Source of the DNA: Lycorma delicatula
Taxonomy: Eukaryota; Arthropoda; Insecta; Hemiptera; Fulgoridae
DNA: 64,000 nt
Direction: 5' to 3'
Assembly: GCF_047948215.1 (NCBI RefSeq)
Contig: NC_134456.1
Span: 204,770,036-204,834,035 of the forward strand
Part shown: positions 50,701-60,146 of the stretch, piece by piece
How positions within the stretch are numbered: the stretch's first letter is position 1
How the letters are laid out: each line of letters begins with the position of its first letter
The notes under the pieces: model-generated
What the model was told of the DNA's origin: nothing
Databases searched by the model: none
The model's input: only the letters and a program-made list of their open reading frames with translations
Made by a program: the position numbers and the translations under genes

Positions 50701-53700
50701 ATGGACCAGAGTAACAGATTTCTTCCAATTAAGAAGAAAGAAAGAGAAAATAATAATGAAAAGAAGCATCCAGAAGCAACTGAAAGGGATTCTTTTCTCG
50801 GAGTAAAGGTCTGTTTAACAGTCTGTTCTTTGTGATACAAACAATGGCATCAAAAAATGTAAGAGTGCAAACAATGAAAATTATTAAGCTTCAACAATTA
50901 AAGGGATGGAGTGGGTACTGGTTCTGCAGGCCAGGGAATATAAATACTGCCAGGGATCAGCAAAGAGTAAATAGTTCGGCGAGGCCGTGTTTGTGATAAA
51001 ATTCAGTAATTCTGGAAGGCTGTGTTCAATATAGTCACGGAAACAGAGTAGTTTCACAAGCCTGATTTCAATGCGGTGGCAGTGACGGCCATATCAGTAA
51101 GCATGTGGGTAATGAGTGAAGAGTATATCATGACTATTCCAGCGTGGATGGTGGGTAAATGCAGGAAGTTTTTCAGTGAAAGGAATGAGTATTCTACTCA
51201 TTCATAAAGTGTTGGGTTGTATTGTGTTGTAACTTTACAATAAAAGTAATAATATTTGTAGAAAATTTATTGTATGAACTTTAGACAGTTCTATTGTTAT
51301 CTTTTTACTAATGCAATATTAGTTTCTACAGTCATTTTAAAGTTTTTAGTAAATTTGCCTGTATTCTGGTCTTTATAGTTTAACTGTCATTAAACAAATC
51401 TTGTTCTTATTTTACTATTTTGTATGGTATATATTTGTATTATCATTGTTATTATTTTTATTATTTATTTTGTTTTTATGAATTTAGGGTAATAAATGGT
51501 ATTTGTAAGAAATTTTTAGCTTGTTAGTCTCTAGTATCCTGGTTGAATCACAAACATGGCACAGTATTATTATAAACTGATAGGAAAGGCTAATTAAGTA
51601 ATATTAGAAGGAAATTTTAAATTAGATATTCCTTTACTGAAGCAAACTGTAGTAAATCTAAAAGTATTATTAAGCTGTAGCTTATACTAAAGCTATAAGG
51701 ACATCTTATTTCCTGGTGAACTTTTGGCATCATAAAAAGAAATACTTTATAAAGTCAGTGAGATGAAGAAGATTTTTTTTTTTGAGGTTTTTAGGGGCAT
51801 CGACTACTTTGGTCATTAGCCCCATCCCACTTCAAAAAAAAATAAAAAAAAGGGTTCAACATTTCACATTTTCATGTGTCAAAAAAAAAATGATCAAAAT
51901 TTTACTTTTCTTATAACTTCTGATCCAATAAAATTACTTTCTAGGCTTTCCTTTCGGCCATCCTTTTTTACGTTTCTCCATTCTTCTGACGGCCTCAACC
52001 TCTGATGACAGCGTATCTGAGGCCTCAGACATGGCATCGTCTTCCTCTATTTCGGATGCCAGTGACGTTCTTCGGCTGACGTCAGTTGATGAAACTTTCG
52101 CCGATGCTGTTAGCATCTTTGCTAAAGAATCTAAATTAATGTGCGATGATGTCTCCGCGGCGGATGAGCCGGACTCTATCTCTACTGCAATACTGGGTCC
52201 AGCTGAAATAGATGCTCTCACCGAAGCCGATCTTTGCGCTTTTGGAGGCTCTATTGGTACATCGACAAACAACAACTCCTCTGGATGAGTTCAGTGTGCT
52301 ATGCGGTTGGACAGAAACCGCAAATTCACCGATCTTCTTCAACGTCTGGACTTTCTGGCTTTGCATGTCGTTTATAGTTTCGACATGTAATCCGTTAAAC
52401 GTCTTACGGATTTCCTTGACAGGACCACCAGCACAATTTGTAATCTCTCTAGCAATTAAGATTGGACTTACCTTTTGGAAGTTACCATTCTCTTTTGTAA
52501 TGACCAAAAATCTTGGTTTGGGAACATTATTTCCAAACAAAGCTTTTCTTAAATCTTTACTGATTTTATCAGCATCTTTTCTAATCTTATCACTCTCCTT
52601 ACTTTTTTCCTCTTTGCTTGTAGCGAATCGGCGGTTTCTAAACGAAGGTGTTGACGTGCACCCTCTGCCACGTTTGATTGTTCAATATTCATGAACAGTG
52701 GATCCCTTCTGTAGCAAGGCTAGCCGCCGGGGTACACCCCCACTCCAGGGCTACTAACCTTGGAGGTCCGATCCGGTACTCCGGTGGAACCGGCATATGT
52801 CCTGGCAGAGAGCGGATGCGCAGTCTCTGCACTGACTCCAGGCTCCTACTCATCGAAGCTTTCAGAGCTCCCATGCACCGACATACATGGGCACCATTGC
52901 TATATGTTTGCCATCGCAGGGGGCATGTGGACAACGGAATGGTCTCCGTTACACCTGCAATAACATTGACCCTGGCCGCCACACCGCCAGCTCTAAGAGT
53001 GGTATGAATCCATCTCCAAAATCGTTTGTTATTCCATTTCCTGCAGGTAGCCAAAAATCCAGTCCGTTTAGTGACCTGAAGTTGGAACCAGGTCAAACTT
53101 AACAAAGCATAACCGAGGAATTTACTCGGAACCCCGTAAGCCAGCTATATGTAATGTACGAAAGTACAGCTGTTGCCGCCCTGGACGTGGAACATAGATG
53201 TTGTGTTCCGGATGTGGGGATTATCTACTTCAGGGCAAGAAGATTATTAAAATTGATGATGTTACTTTTAACAATTTATATTTCTGTTTTCATTAGGATC
53301 ATCTTGTTTCATTCAGTTTCATGGAATTAGATATTGATTCATTATTACAGCTATTATTATAGCAGGCTCACTTTGCTTTTTTTTCATTTTTCTGTTGCAC
53401 AAAAAAATACTCATTTTCTAATTCCAGTATATCTTGCCTAAACATCTTTCAATGTGTGGAAAGGTTCTTTTATTGTGAATACTTTATTAATTAGCCACTA
53501 GAGTAACCTGGTTAATCCCTAGGTCATTTATAAAATACTTGTAGATAAATTTTATAGATTTCTGTTTTTTTTTTTCACTTCACAGAGATTCAGAATTGCA
53601 TATATTCTGAACACTTAACTGCTATCTGACAGTATCAGTTTTAAATAATAATGAATAATTTATTTTGCTCTGTTGATTGTTCTCTCTCTTTTTAACATAA

Positions 53701-56700
53701 TTTTATAAATTAACTTCAAAACAATTAAAATCTGCAGGTATGCTTCATATTTATTATAGTATCTGGTTGCCATTTTTAAGTTTTAATTTTATTTTGTACA
53801 CTGTTTTGTTTTAGGATTCTAATTTAGATGAGTTGCAAGGACTTAAGAAGAATCCAGAACCAGTTGTCGGCAAAATAAGAGCTATAAGGCGTGATAATGC
53901 TTTGTTGATTAGTAAAAATGGAGATAATGTGAGTTATATTTTTTAATTTTTTTGGGGTGCTCTCACTGTGAAAAACAGGGATCAGTGGTAGAGTGATTCA
54001 TATATTTTATATAAAATTGAAAATTTCATTATGTATTTTATAAAATGATACATTTTACAATGGTACTTTGTATGTATGTTTGTACAAGGTATACAATGGT
54101 ACAATTTTATAGGTACAATGACTGCATATATTTATGTTTAGTTTTACACACATGGGCATGCACACATGCACATCACACATTTATTAGAATCACAAAAACA
54201 GTCTTCATTAGGGCTTGAAATTGCAGTTGTTTTATAAAATAGAGGTAAATTTTGATATGATAATGTGTTGTTTAATATATGGCATCATTAACAACTGATG
54301 AAGACATTTGTTATTAGTATACTAATGGACATTTTTCTGAAGTGGTAGCTAAATTATAGTTGCCAGTTTTGAGTTAAATATGCAAATTATTTCTGTGGTA
54401 TGCATAGTATGTATAACTTGACAAATAAGTTTGTTGCATTCATTTACTCTAAAATAGTTGGATAAATAATAAAAGTATATAATATATATTTTTATATATG
54501 TATTTTTTTATTTGTCTTCGCTCATTTGACTGGTTTGATGCAGCTCTCCAAGATTCTCTATCTAGTGCTAGTCGTTTCATTTCGGTATACCCCCTACATC
54601 CTACATCCCTAACAATTTGTTTTACATATTCCAAATGTGGCCTGCCTACACAAATTTTTCCTTTTATCTCTCTTTTCAATATTAAAGCGACTATTCCAGG
54701 ATGCCTTAATATGTGCCCTGTAACTCTGTCTCTTCGTTTAGCTATATTTTTCCAAATGCTTCTTTCTTCATCTATTTGCTGCAACACCTCTTCATTTGTC
54801 ACTTTATCCACCCATCTGATTTTTAACATTTTCCTATAGCACCACATTTCAAAAGCTTCTAATCTTTTCTTCTCAGATACTCCGATCGTCCAAGTTTCAC
54901 TTCCATATAAAGCGACACTCCAAACATATACTTTCAAAAATCTTTTCCTGACATTTAAATTAATTTTTGATGTAAAAAAATTATATTTCTTACTGAAGGC
55001 TCGTTTCGCCTGTGCTATTTGGCATTTTATATCACTCTTGCTTCGTCCATCTTTAGTAATTCTACTTCCCAAATAACAATTTATATTTTATAAAAATATA
55101 ATTCTTAAATCCTTTTTTATTTTTTTTAAGAGTAATTCAGGAGGAAAGGGAAATAATTTGGGAACTTACTCTAGAGTTTCAAATAAGGAAAAAATTCATA
55201 CAAACATGTTCAAAAACACTTTGTTATCAAGTTAATGGCTAGCCAAAAATTTTAAACCTAGATTTCAGTTTCCCTGGTAAAATGTTGTCATACTGAAATT
55301 TTTAAGGTGTTATGTAAGGTATAAACATGATGGTTCTTATGTGTTTTGGCCTGAAAAATTTGGTGATGAAAAACACATTTTTTAGGTTTGAAGTACAATA
55401 ACTGTTAGATTTATAAATACGTAAATTTTATTATCAAAACTGAATTTCCACAGTGCTTGAAAACTTCTCTTTGGCAAAATAATTTGAAATGATCTATCAA
55501 CTTGATGGAGCGCTAGCTCATTGTACAAATGAGGTAAGAATTCTTAGATGAAAAATTTACTGGTAAATGAGTTGGATATAGAGGGTAGTTAAATTGGCCT
55601 TCTAGATCTCTAAACCTACTCCCTTAAATTACCATTTATGGGGATGAATGAAATGTGAGGTATACAAGCAAAACATAGATGAACATGATAAACTGATTGC
55701 TCACATTTTCAATATCACTGCCTTCATCAAGGAACGCGAAGATATCATTAGGTCGGCAACAGGAAATGTAAGAGAACGAGTTGAAAAGTGCATTGATATC
55801 AGTGAATGTTCAAACATTTATTGTATTTTTTATTTTTAGCTGTTTTTAGTACAATAAATTTAGACCTTTGAAAAATTGAAGTACTTTTAATTTACTTTTA
55901 AAAAAAGCCACTGATTTATACTGTATTAATTTTATTTAATTACTGTTTTACAAATCTGTGACAGTTTTCCATTAAATTTTGTTCTGTTTTGTTTTTAAAA
56001 ATAAAATTAGATTTTTCATCGACTTTTTAAGTTTCTCAGAATTAAATCTTTTAAATTTTAATGTTAAGATTTATGGATTTATTAGTAATTTAATGAAATT
56101 ATTGTACTTCAAACAAAAAAAGCATTTTTTTGTTTCCAAATGTTTCTGTTTTATGTTTGATATCACGAAAATTATATAAGATACAGTTCTGGGACCTGCT
56201 TTATTGTCTTTTCAGGTCAAAAAATATCAGTATGACCACATTTCACTGGGGAAACTGAAATCTGGATAAAATTTTTTGCTAGCTGTAATTCGATAAAGAG
56301 GTGCTTTCAGATATATGTTTGTATGAACATTTTCATTTTTCCTTATTTGAAGCTCTAGATCGGTTTCCAAATTATTTCTCTTTCCTGCTGAATTACTCTG
56401 TGTATGTGATTATTACCATATCATTAAACCATCAGCTCTTTTTACATAAGTGAATAAAATAATGCTCTCTCTTGTTCATTTTTTACTGCTCTAAAATATG
56501 AACTCTCCTATAAAAAAAGGAAAAAGGGTGATTTTTGAACAGACTACACTTCATTTACATTCATATATATCACCCTCATTCATCCTTTAAAGTAATATCT
56601 TATGGTGGTTCCGAAGGCTAATTAGGTGTACTCCTTGATGAGAATTTCTGATTCAAGGAGCACTTTCAGAGTGCCGCTAAGAAGGCGTGTGAAGCATTTG

Positions 56701-57970
56701 TAGGATGATTCATCCGGATTGGGTTCTAAATTTTAAAACAATGAAAATTTTTATAAAGGTATATGTGAGGTAATTATGCTTTACGCAGCACCTGTTTGGC
56801 AAACAGAATGAGGTATATAATATTCTGTTGAGGTCTCAGTGTCTCCTGTTACTTACTGTGACAGTGGGGCTATAAGACTATTTTACATGAGTCAATTTTT
56901 TGGAATGTCAGTTCTATTGCACTGCAAAGAATTCGAGTAAATTGACTGCAGAGTGTATGTGGGAAATAGAAGAGAAAGATTTTGGTATTGGCAGGATAGT
57001 TTGGATGAGATGGTGGTGAGGACACCAGGATTATCATGATATTTGGTTTTCTTCTATGGGCTCAGGATGTCTGTGGGATAATTACAGTATCCTTCCACTC
57101 ATTCTTTCTATCCAATCCAGGATTTCTTACCAAAGTGGAATTCTCCACATTTGCAAGATTCCTTACTCACCAGATATGTCTCATTGTAAAGTGTGGTAAT
57201 TTCCAAGCTGAAGATAAGCTGAAAGGTGAGAAAATTTTAGAACCAATGTTACATAAAAAATATGACTGTAAAATTGATAGCCATATCAAAAGAATCCTGT
57301 TGGTAAAAATAAACCATTGGCTGAAATGTATGGAACCTCACAGTACTATTATGAAGAAGATAAAAAGTAGGCTAGTTTTTTTCCGGTCTATGGTTAGGTT
57401 TTTTGAACAGACGATGTTTATACTTATAGTCTTGCATAAGGAGCTAGAAAGGACATTTATTTACATGAACTAACAAACTTGCAACCATTTATGTAGGTTA
57501 GAGTGAGTTAATTCATTTTCTACAAAATTTCTAAATCTGAAATTTTAAATTAGAAAACAATAAATATAAGATGAACATAAATAAAAATAGTCATGTTAAC
57601 GTTTGAAAATATTCCAATTACTTGTTACTTATGGTTAATTGTACAACTGCTAAATATTAAGTTTTTTACACTATTCATTTATATTATAAATTGTGGAAAA
57701 AATATTTGTGTTTGGATGTTTGGTATTATTTTTATATATTATTATTGGTTTTATACTTTCTTGTTGTTTGCAGGCATCACAGAAGTCTAAATTTCAAAAT
57801 AATGTTGTACAAAGTTTAATTACCACAAGATTAAACGTTAGACCACAAATAAAATTCAAAGATAAAATTGATAATAGAAATATACCGTTTGAACCAAGAA
57901 TTAAAGAGAAACCAAATTCATTGAAACCTCTTTCTGTATTGATTGAAAAATATGATGATAAAGGTGAAAG
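35646..57970 (+). CDS. Rrp6: Exosome component 10 / Rrp6 exoribonuclease, N-terminal five exons (continues beyond window)
   Basis: Encodes the start of the nuclear-exosome 3'-5' exonuclease (DEDD family) that trims rRNA, snoRNA and aberrant transcripts. Exons: 35646-35750, 41856-41986, 45893-46004, 53815-53928 and 57774-57970. Phases join exactly and give 219 complete codons. The block NWDFYTTFPAFNSLV through NEEKFDLLIEANDSILERV matches the PMC2NT domain of EXOSC10/Rrp6, the part that binds the C1D/Rrp47 cofactor. Exon 5, RPQIKFKDKIDN-R-IPFEPRI-EKPN-KPL, matches the conserved linker before the exonuclease domain. The last visible exon ends in phase 2 at DDKGER. The exonuclease and HRDC domains must lie to the right of 64000. 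All introns are long and rich in transposons. Confidence 0.9.
35751..38139. other. Rrp6 intron 1, 5' part
   Basis: AT-rich. An 83-codon open frame at 37254-37505 lacks any recognisable motif. Nothing else is supported. Confidence 0.5.
38140..39120 (+). mobile_element. Ty1/copia retrotransposon relic (reverse transcriptase to RNase H)
   Basis: Broken plus-strand frames give FYGLKQAGK at 38215, the copia A-YGLKQ-R motif. Then come QLKKIKDSL and a DTDSDTF-type segment (38330). At 39045-39110, GFAGTD-AGRA...SFSGC matches the RNase H block (GY-DADWAGD..-R-S-SGY). Long terminal repeats were not found. Confidence 0.65.
39245..40528 (+). mobile_element. Decayed mariner element
   Basis: Broken frames follow a mariner transposase: KWCQMFGKTNVIEELCAG, IKIRKITRELNIS, QRFASALFFLQRYSRT, ITRDESWVLHYIPETKQAS (first Asp block), GVVFLRNNTTHHSAH (second block, Asp changed to Asn-like) and LLYSPDLAPCDYHLFGPLKQ (third). 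The left end ACGAGAGGTGTATCAAAAA and the right end near 40528 are related inverted termini. Start is TA-flanked on the left; the right border is approximate. Confidence 0.82.
40862..40881. repeat. (TA)n microsatellite
   Basis: Twenty bases of alternating A/T just left of the foldback element. Confidence 0.9.
40911..41304. repeat. Foldback/MITE-like element with ~105-bp inverted arms
   Basis: The left arm (40911-41020) starts TATTAACGACACCGTAGCTA. The right arm (41202-41304) is its imperfect reverse complement. Both carry AGGTTATGTTGACTT, ATATCAAAATAACCTAAC and ACGCTCGCT in order. A third copy of the terminal ~25 bases sits internally at 41035 in left-arm orientation. No coding capacity. It lies in Rrp6 intron 1. 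Confidence 0.9.
41724..41787. repeat. 32-bp tandem duplication
   Basis: Two identical units beginning ACATTGTGGGAGGTAATAAT, 41724-41755 and 41756-41787, about 70 bases upstream of Rrp6 exon 2. Confidence 0.97.
41856..41986 (+). CDS. Rrp6: Rrp6 exon 2 (PMC2NT domain)
   Basis: Reads SGMQMLMNLIKDSNN then WDFYTTFPAFNSLVGNESQK. The FY-TFP-F motif is characteristic of the EXOSC10 N-terminus. Acceptor TTTAG, donor GTAAGT, phase 2. Confidence 0.92.
42165..43050. repeat. Inverted-repeat element with internal ~115-bp subrepeats
   Basis: The left arm holds three tandem degenerate units (near 42165, 42278 and 42394), each with 'ACTAATAT-TATTCTG-ATATGAG' and 'CCATAAATACAATTTT'. The right arm (42725-43050) carries the same units and the adjoining ATGCATACG/CATCAGAT block in reverse complement. 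The spacer is about 125 bases. The ATATAAAAATGAATGTTTGT start resembles insect non-autonomous elements. The superfamily is unclear. Confidence 0.75.
43051..44840. other. Rrp6 intron 2, central part
   Basis: AT-rich. At 44505-44535, AGTTAGTGAGTGAAGCAAGC recalls the inner part of the 41-kb foldback. Otherwise nothing is recognised. Confidence 0.45.
44880..45760 (+). mobile_element. Internally deleted mariner
   Basis: The N-terminal HTH half is well preserved in frame 45044-45331 (KFLTAENVNPMNIFHRLKVV, DRSTVNRWALKFHEC, RITQQHIVIQLGISKE). After LGYCRIYMV near 45375 it jumps straight to the C-terminal PDLALYDFHFFPHLKRDL and VNGDYIKK. The catalytic core between, with the first two Asp residues, is missing. 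It sits just upstream of Rrp6 exon 3. Confidence 0.85.
45893..46004 (+). CDS. Rrp6: Rrp6 exon 3 (PMC2NT domain)
   Basis: Reads LNTIFQHQQIRGNI then EEKFDLLIEANDSILERV, the second half of the domain (human has KFDLLVDtNDaILERV-like residues here). Phase 0 donor GTGAGT. Confidence 0.93.
46537..47806 (-). mobile_element. Tigger/pogo-type DNA transposon with TA target duplication
   Basis: Left terminus CAGTAATCCATTGCTATTTG...CGGGGAT, right terminus in reverse complement CAGTTATCCCTCACTACCCG. Both fit the Tigger consensus start and are flanked by TA (46535-46536, 47807-47808). The minus strand encodes a decayed DDE domain: LINIAPGHPEEVKFLFPNTA (normally DNAPGHP), ALIQPLDQGSL (LLQPMDQGv), then SINRICGLTLV. 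About 1.27 kb remains of a larger family unit. It lies in Rrp6 intron 3. Confidence 0.85.
48295..48966 (+). mobile_element. Decayed mariner/Tc1-superfamily transposase
   Basis: Broken frames read FSDESTFLMEK, then FNWQQDGASLHWHNTV (second catalytic Asp block), then (S)NLTPCIFFLWGFIKDQVHVC, matching the 'SPDLTPCDFFLWGfvKd.Vyv' third block of an insect element family, and end RLDMCRVTNCVHIEH. The Asp of DFFLWG is now Ile. It ends in a hairpin (next entry). Confidence 0.75.
48896..48966. repeat. Near-perfect 33-bp inverted repeat with a 5-base loop
   Basis: Arms 48896-48928 and 48934-48966 are reverse complements with one mismatch. The loop is CACCA. The left arm is also the C-terminal coding end of the mariner-type transposase (CRVTNCVHIE). 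Confidence 0.96.
48985..50300 (+). mobile_element. R1-clade LINE, 3' third
   Basis: Reads GIVLDENFRFKEHLQYVAKK near 49105 and, in the open frame 49375-49707, IEDWGLVSWQIRWVESPTGH, QSLSGHGAFWASLARF and CPDCRTYDTVDHVLYVCP. The last is the CCHC-like finger (C-x2-C-x8-H-x4-C) at the end of R1-type ORF2. A GC-richer 3' UTR follows and the copy ends in a TAAA-repeat tail near 50290. Confidence 0.8.
50301..51773. other. Rrp6 intron 3, between LINE copies
   Basis: AT-rich. An exon-like frame at 50691-50807 was considered and rejected on phase (see rejected list). Nothing else is recognised. Confidence 0.45.
51774..53236 (-). mobile_element. Internally deleted LINE (ORF1 only) with target-site duplication
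   Basis: On the minus strand the copy runs from a GC-rich 5' UTR through a broken ORF1. A 3' UTR ending GTCGATGCCCCTAAAAACCT and an A-run follow. AAGAAGAT flanks it at 51766-51773 and 53237-53244. At ~1.46 kb it lacks the whole endonuclease/reverse-transcriptase ORF2, so it is a deletion derivative that was still mobilised. Confidence 0.8.
51934..52690 (-). pseudogene. LINE ORF1 (gag-like nucleic-acid-binding protein), frameshifted
   Basis: Starts MNIEQSNVAEGARQ at 52690, shifts to NRRFATSKEEKSKESDKIRK and FGNNVPKPRFLVITKENG. It then shows QKVSPILIAREITNC and VQPHSTLNSSRGVVVCR, the RRM-like core of insect jockey/R1-type ORF1. A second shift near 52275 leads into a Ser-rich acidic tail ending KKGWPKGKPRK before a stop. 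The usual zinc-knuckle region is absent between the two parts. Confidence 0.75.
53815..53928 (+). CDS. Rrp6: Rrp6 exon 4
   Basis: Reads DSNLDELQGLKKNPEPVVGK to ISKNGDN. It is a less conserved linker, placed by its phase-0 borders, good splice sites and position. Confidence 0.82.
54508..55080 (-). mobile_element. RTE-clade LINE, 5'-truncated copy
   Basis: An almost uninterrupted minus-strand frame reads SRITKDGRSKSDIKCQIAQA, FLKVYVWSVALYGSETWTIG, FEMWCYRKMLKIRWVDKVTN and DRESWRAASNQSNERRQ, the C-terminus of RTE ORF2. It ends in CGAAGACAAATAAAAAAA, the family's 3' end. It is highly similar to 62583-63115 on the opposite strand. The better frame suggests a fairly recent insertion in Rrp6 intron 4. 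Confidence 0.9.
55129..56398 (+). mobile_element. DDE transposon (IS630/mariner-like) with ~180-bp inverted terminal repeats
   Basis: The left terminus AGAGTAATTCAGGAGGAAAG (55129 on) and the right terminus in reverse complement AGAGTAATTCAGCAGGAAAG (from 56398) stay alignable for about 180 bases. Shared blocks include CTTCAAATAAGGAAAAA / TTTCAAATAAGGAAAAA and AGATTTCAGTTTCCC. In between, broken frames read IYQLDGALAHCTNEVR (second catalytic Asp block) and MKCEVYKQNIDEHDKLIAHI, VRERVEKCIDIS, the C-terminus of an insect Tc1/mariner-related transposase. Confidence 0.8.
56535..56625 (+). mobile_element. SINE 3'-end fragment
   Basis: ACTACACTTCATTTACATTC ... CACCCTCATTCATCCT ... GGTTCCGAAGGCTAATTAG corresponds to the 3' half of the tRNA-derived SINE type seen at 58176-58411, as I recall that family. 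The head is missing, and the fragment runs directly into an R1-type piece. Confidence 0.45.
56626..57030 (+). mobile_element. R1-clade LINE fragment
   Basis: Reads GVLLDENF-FKEHFQSAAKKA, parallel to the copy at 49105 (VLDENFRFKEH), then VIMLYAAPVWQTE, the region after the reverse transcriptase. Frames are broken. Confidence 0.65.
57100..57420 (+). mobile_element. Possible mariner C-terminal fragment
   Basis: PYSPDMSHC at about 57158 looks like the third catalytic block (PYSPDLSPCD) of mariner transposases, followed by K-LKGEKILEPML. The surrounding frame is broken and the similarity is short. Confidence 0.4.
57774..57970 (+). CDS. Rrp6: Rrp6 exon 5
   Basis: Reads ASQKSKFQNNVVQ then RPQIKFKDKIDNRNIPFEPR and KPNSLKPLSVLIEKYDDKGE. 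The K-DNxN-PF-P-I--KPN-KPL pattern is diagnostic of EXOSC10. Donor GTAAGC after 57970. Confidence 0.93.
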
Positions 57971-58175
57971 GTAAGCATTTTATTAATTCTTTTGTTGTAC
58001 TGACTGCATTGTTGCTAGGGTTAATAGTTAAAAAATAAATATTTTTTCTTGAAAAAAAAAATTTTTTTAAATGATTTGATTTTAGAATGAAATAAAACTT
58101 ATATATTTTTAACAATGGGTCATGCGGTAGGTAAGTGGTTATCTTTTCATCAACATAGTTAACAGGTGAAGACCT

Positions 58176-58411
58176 TTCTTTTTCTATTTAGCATCTGGAA
58201 CCATCGTAAGGTATTCTCAGGTCGACCATTACTGAGAGTGCTGGTTGATTGAAACCCAACCACCAAAGTACACCAGTATCCACAATCTAGTATTCAAATT
58301 CCTTATAAAAGTAACTGCTTTTACTAGGATTTGAACCTTAGAACTCTTGATTCCAAAATCTGCTGATTTTACAATGATGAATTCACCACTAGACCAACCT
58401 GGTGGATTAAT
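58176..58411 (-). mobile_element. tRNA-derived SINE with perfect 12-bp target-site duplication
   Basis: Minus strand: an RNA polymerase III A box (GGTTGGTCTAGTGGT, 58399-58385) and a B box (GGTTCAAATCC, 58337-58327) at tRNA spacing. A tRNA-unrelated body containing GGTGGTTGGGTTTCAATCAA and an A-rich 3' end follow. AGGTGAAGACCT flanks it at 58164-58175 and 58412-58423. It lies in Rrp6 intron 5, opposite to the gene. Confidence 0.9.
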
Positions 58412-58423
58412 AGGTGAAGACCT

Positions 58424-59813
58424 AGTTTGGTTTATTAAAAACTTTGATGTGTTACTCATAAAATTTCTCATGTCTGCTTTAAGCCAGCCATTTGTTCCAT
58501 TAAAATTCAATTTTTATAAGTAATTATGGCTGGAACTTGAACTTAGTTGATGAAAATAAAATAAAGCATTTATTCTATTAATGGAGATCAGTTTTTGATT
58601 AACATTTTGTTAGCTTGGAGGTTAAAAGTCCATGCAGCTTCAAACATAAATTCAATGAGTGACAATGAAATTTAGATATTTTATAATAATTTGTGACCAG
58701 AAATTAATGTTGAAGACACACCTTGTCTTATTTATCCTGAAACACCTATTTATTTTTGTACTATTCATTTACTTGGATTTACCTTGGTTATGATTCATAA
58801 GAAAGGAAGGATATCTCATCAAATTTTTTGATAAAATTTAGCAGAGGGTAAAATTAAAGCTAGAGTAATCTTATTCAGATAGTTTTGTAAAATTCAGATG
58901 GGTCGTTTATGTGTGAAATTAATATGAGAAAAAAGATTTGATTGGTATTTTAGTGGTTAGACAGTCATTTTTTCTTAAATTTTAAATCTATGGTTATTCT
59001 GTTGTAGTTCTTCCACTGCCTTTCTTAGGTACATCCTGATTGTATAGTTTCCCTTTCATCATTGCATTAGCCAAAAGCTTCTTAATGAAGATGTTTTTTT
59101 TTTGCAAATTTTTGCCTCATTAAAAAGTTAGCAAAACTCGAAATTAGTTTTTTCTTACTAATGCAAGAGGTTACCATTGGTTATTGTTGTAGGAAGGATT
59201 GTAGATAAAGGTTATTGCTAAATTTCTAAAATTAAAGAAATTTTTTGTCGAGAAGTGTTATTTAAATATTACTTTTTAAGTTGCATAGAAATTAATCTGA
59301 AGCAAAGGTTTTAAACAAATTCATCATAGAAGAAACAGAACTTTATAAATATGATTAATATAAATAAATGTGTTTATTATTATTTTTTTTTACGTTGCAT
59401 ATAACTTTTATTAGTAATGACCTCAAAGTTTTAGATTTGCAGCTTATCTTCAAGTTAAAGATCTGGATTTGATTCCTTGTAAGAGCCTGGATTTTTTCAA
59501 TGAGATGAAATTTTCTTTTGGGCTGAATGTCAATAAACATTATGTCAAAAAGCAGATATTTAGTAGTACTTTTTAATATAGTAATATACTATATCATCTT
59601 GTCTATCAAACAATCTTAAAATAGTTTAACTAACTCATGCTCAAATTTTTATATGTATTTCTGTATATATAAAACATGTGACTGATTGATAATCAATGCC
59701 CACCAAAAACAACTGAAGATAAGTTGATGAAAATTTGTTTACACATTCTTCTTATGGTTTAAGTGCACACTAAGAAAGATTTTTTTAAATTTCTGAATTT
59801 AAATGGAATTTTA
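58424..59813. other. Rrp6 intron 5, between SINE and RTE
   Basis: AT-rich, with no recognisable feature. Confidence 0.5.
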
Positions 59814-60146
59814 ACCATTTAAATCTCCTCTATGTTAATTTTAACCTCCTCTATGAATCATGAGACCTTGCCGTTGATGAGGGGACTTGAGTACTCAGTG
59901 ATACAGAGTAGCTGGACCCGAAGGTGCAACCATATCGGAGAGGTATCTGTTGAGAGCCAGACTAAGGAATGATTCCTGAAAGAGGGCAGCAGCTCTTTCA
60001 GTAGTTGTTAGGGGCGTGAGTCAGAATGATTTAAACGGCCATATCAACATCACTCAGTCCTCTGAGTACTGCGCAGCTGAAAGCAATGGAAAACTACAGC
60101 TGCTTTTTTTCCAAGAAAATGTGGCTCTCTGCATTTTCATATAGCA

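Noticed and set aside
50653..50835. Exon-like frame (MDQSNRFLPIKKKERENNNE) with AG before and GT after, inside Rrp6 intron 3
   Set aside because: Its acceptor would need phase 2, but Rrp6 exon 3 ends and exon 4 begins in phase 0, and phase-0 reading hits a stop. EXOSC10 has no matching segment here.
52689..53105. 138-codon minus-strand frame
   Set aside because: It is the GC-rich 5' UTR of the deleted LINE, upstream of the ORF1 start, with no domain.
58327..58399. A true tRNA gene suggested by the A and B boxes
   Set aside because: The boxes belong to a SINE: a tRNA-unrelated body, an A-rich end and a target duplication surround them, and no acceptor stem closes.
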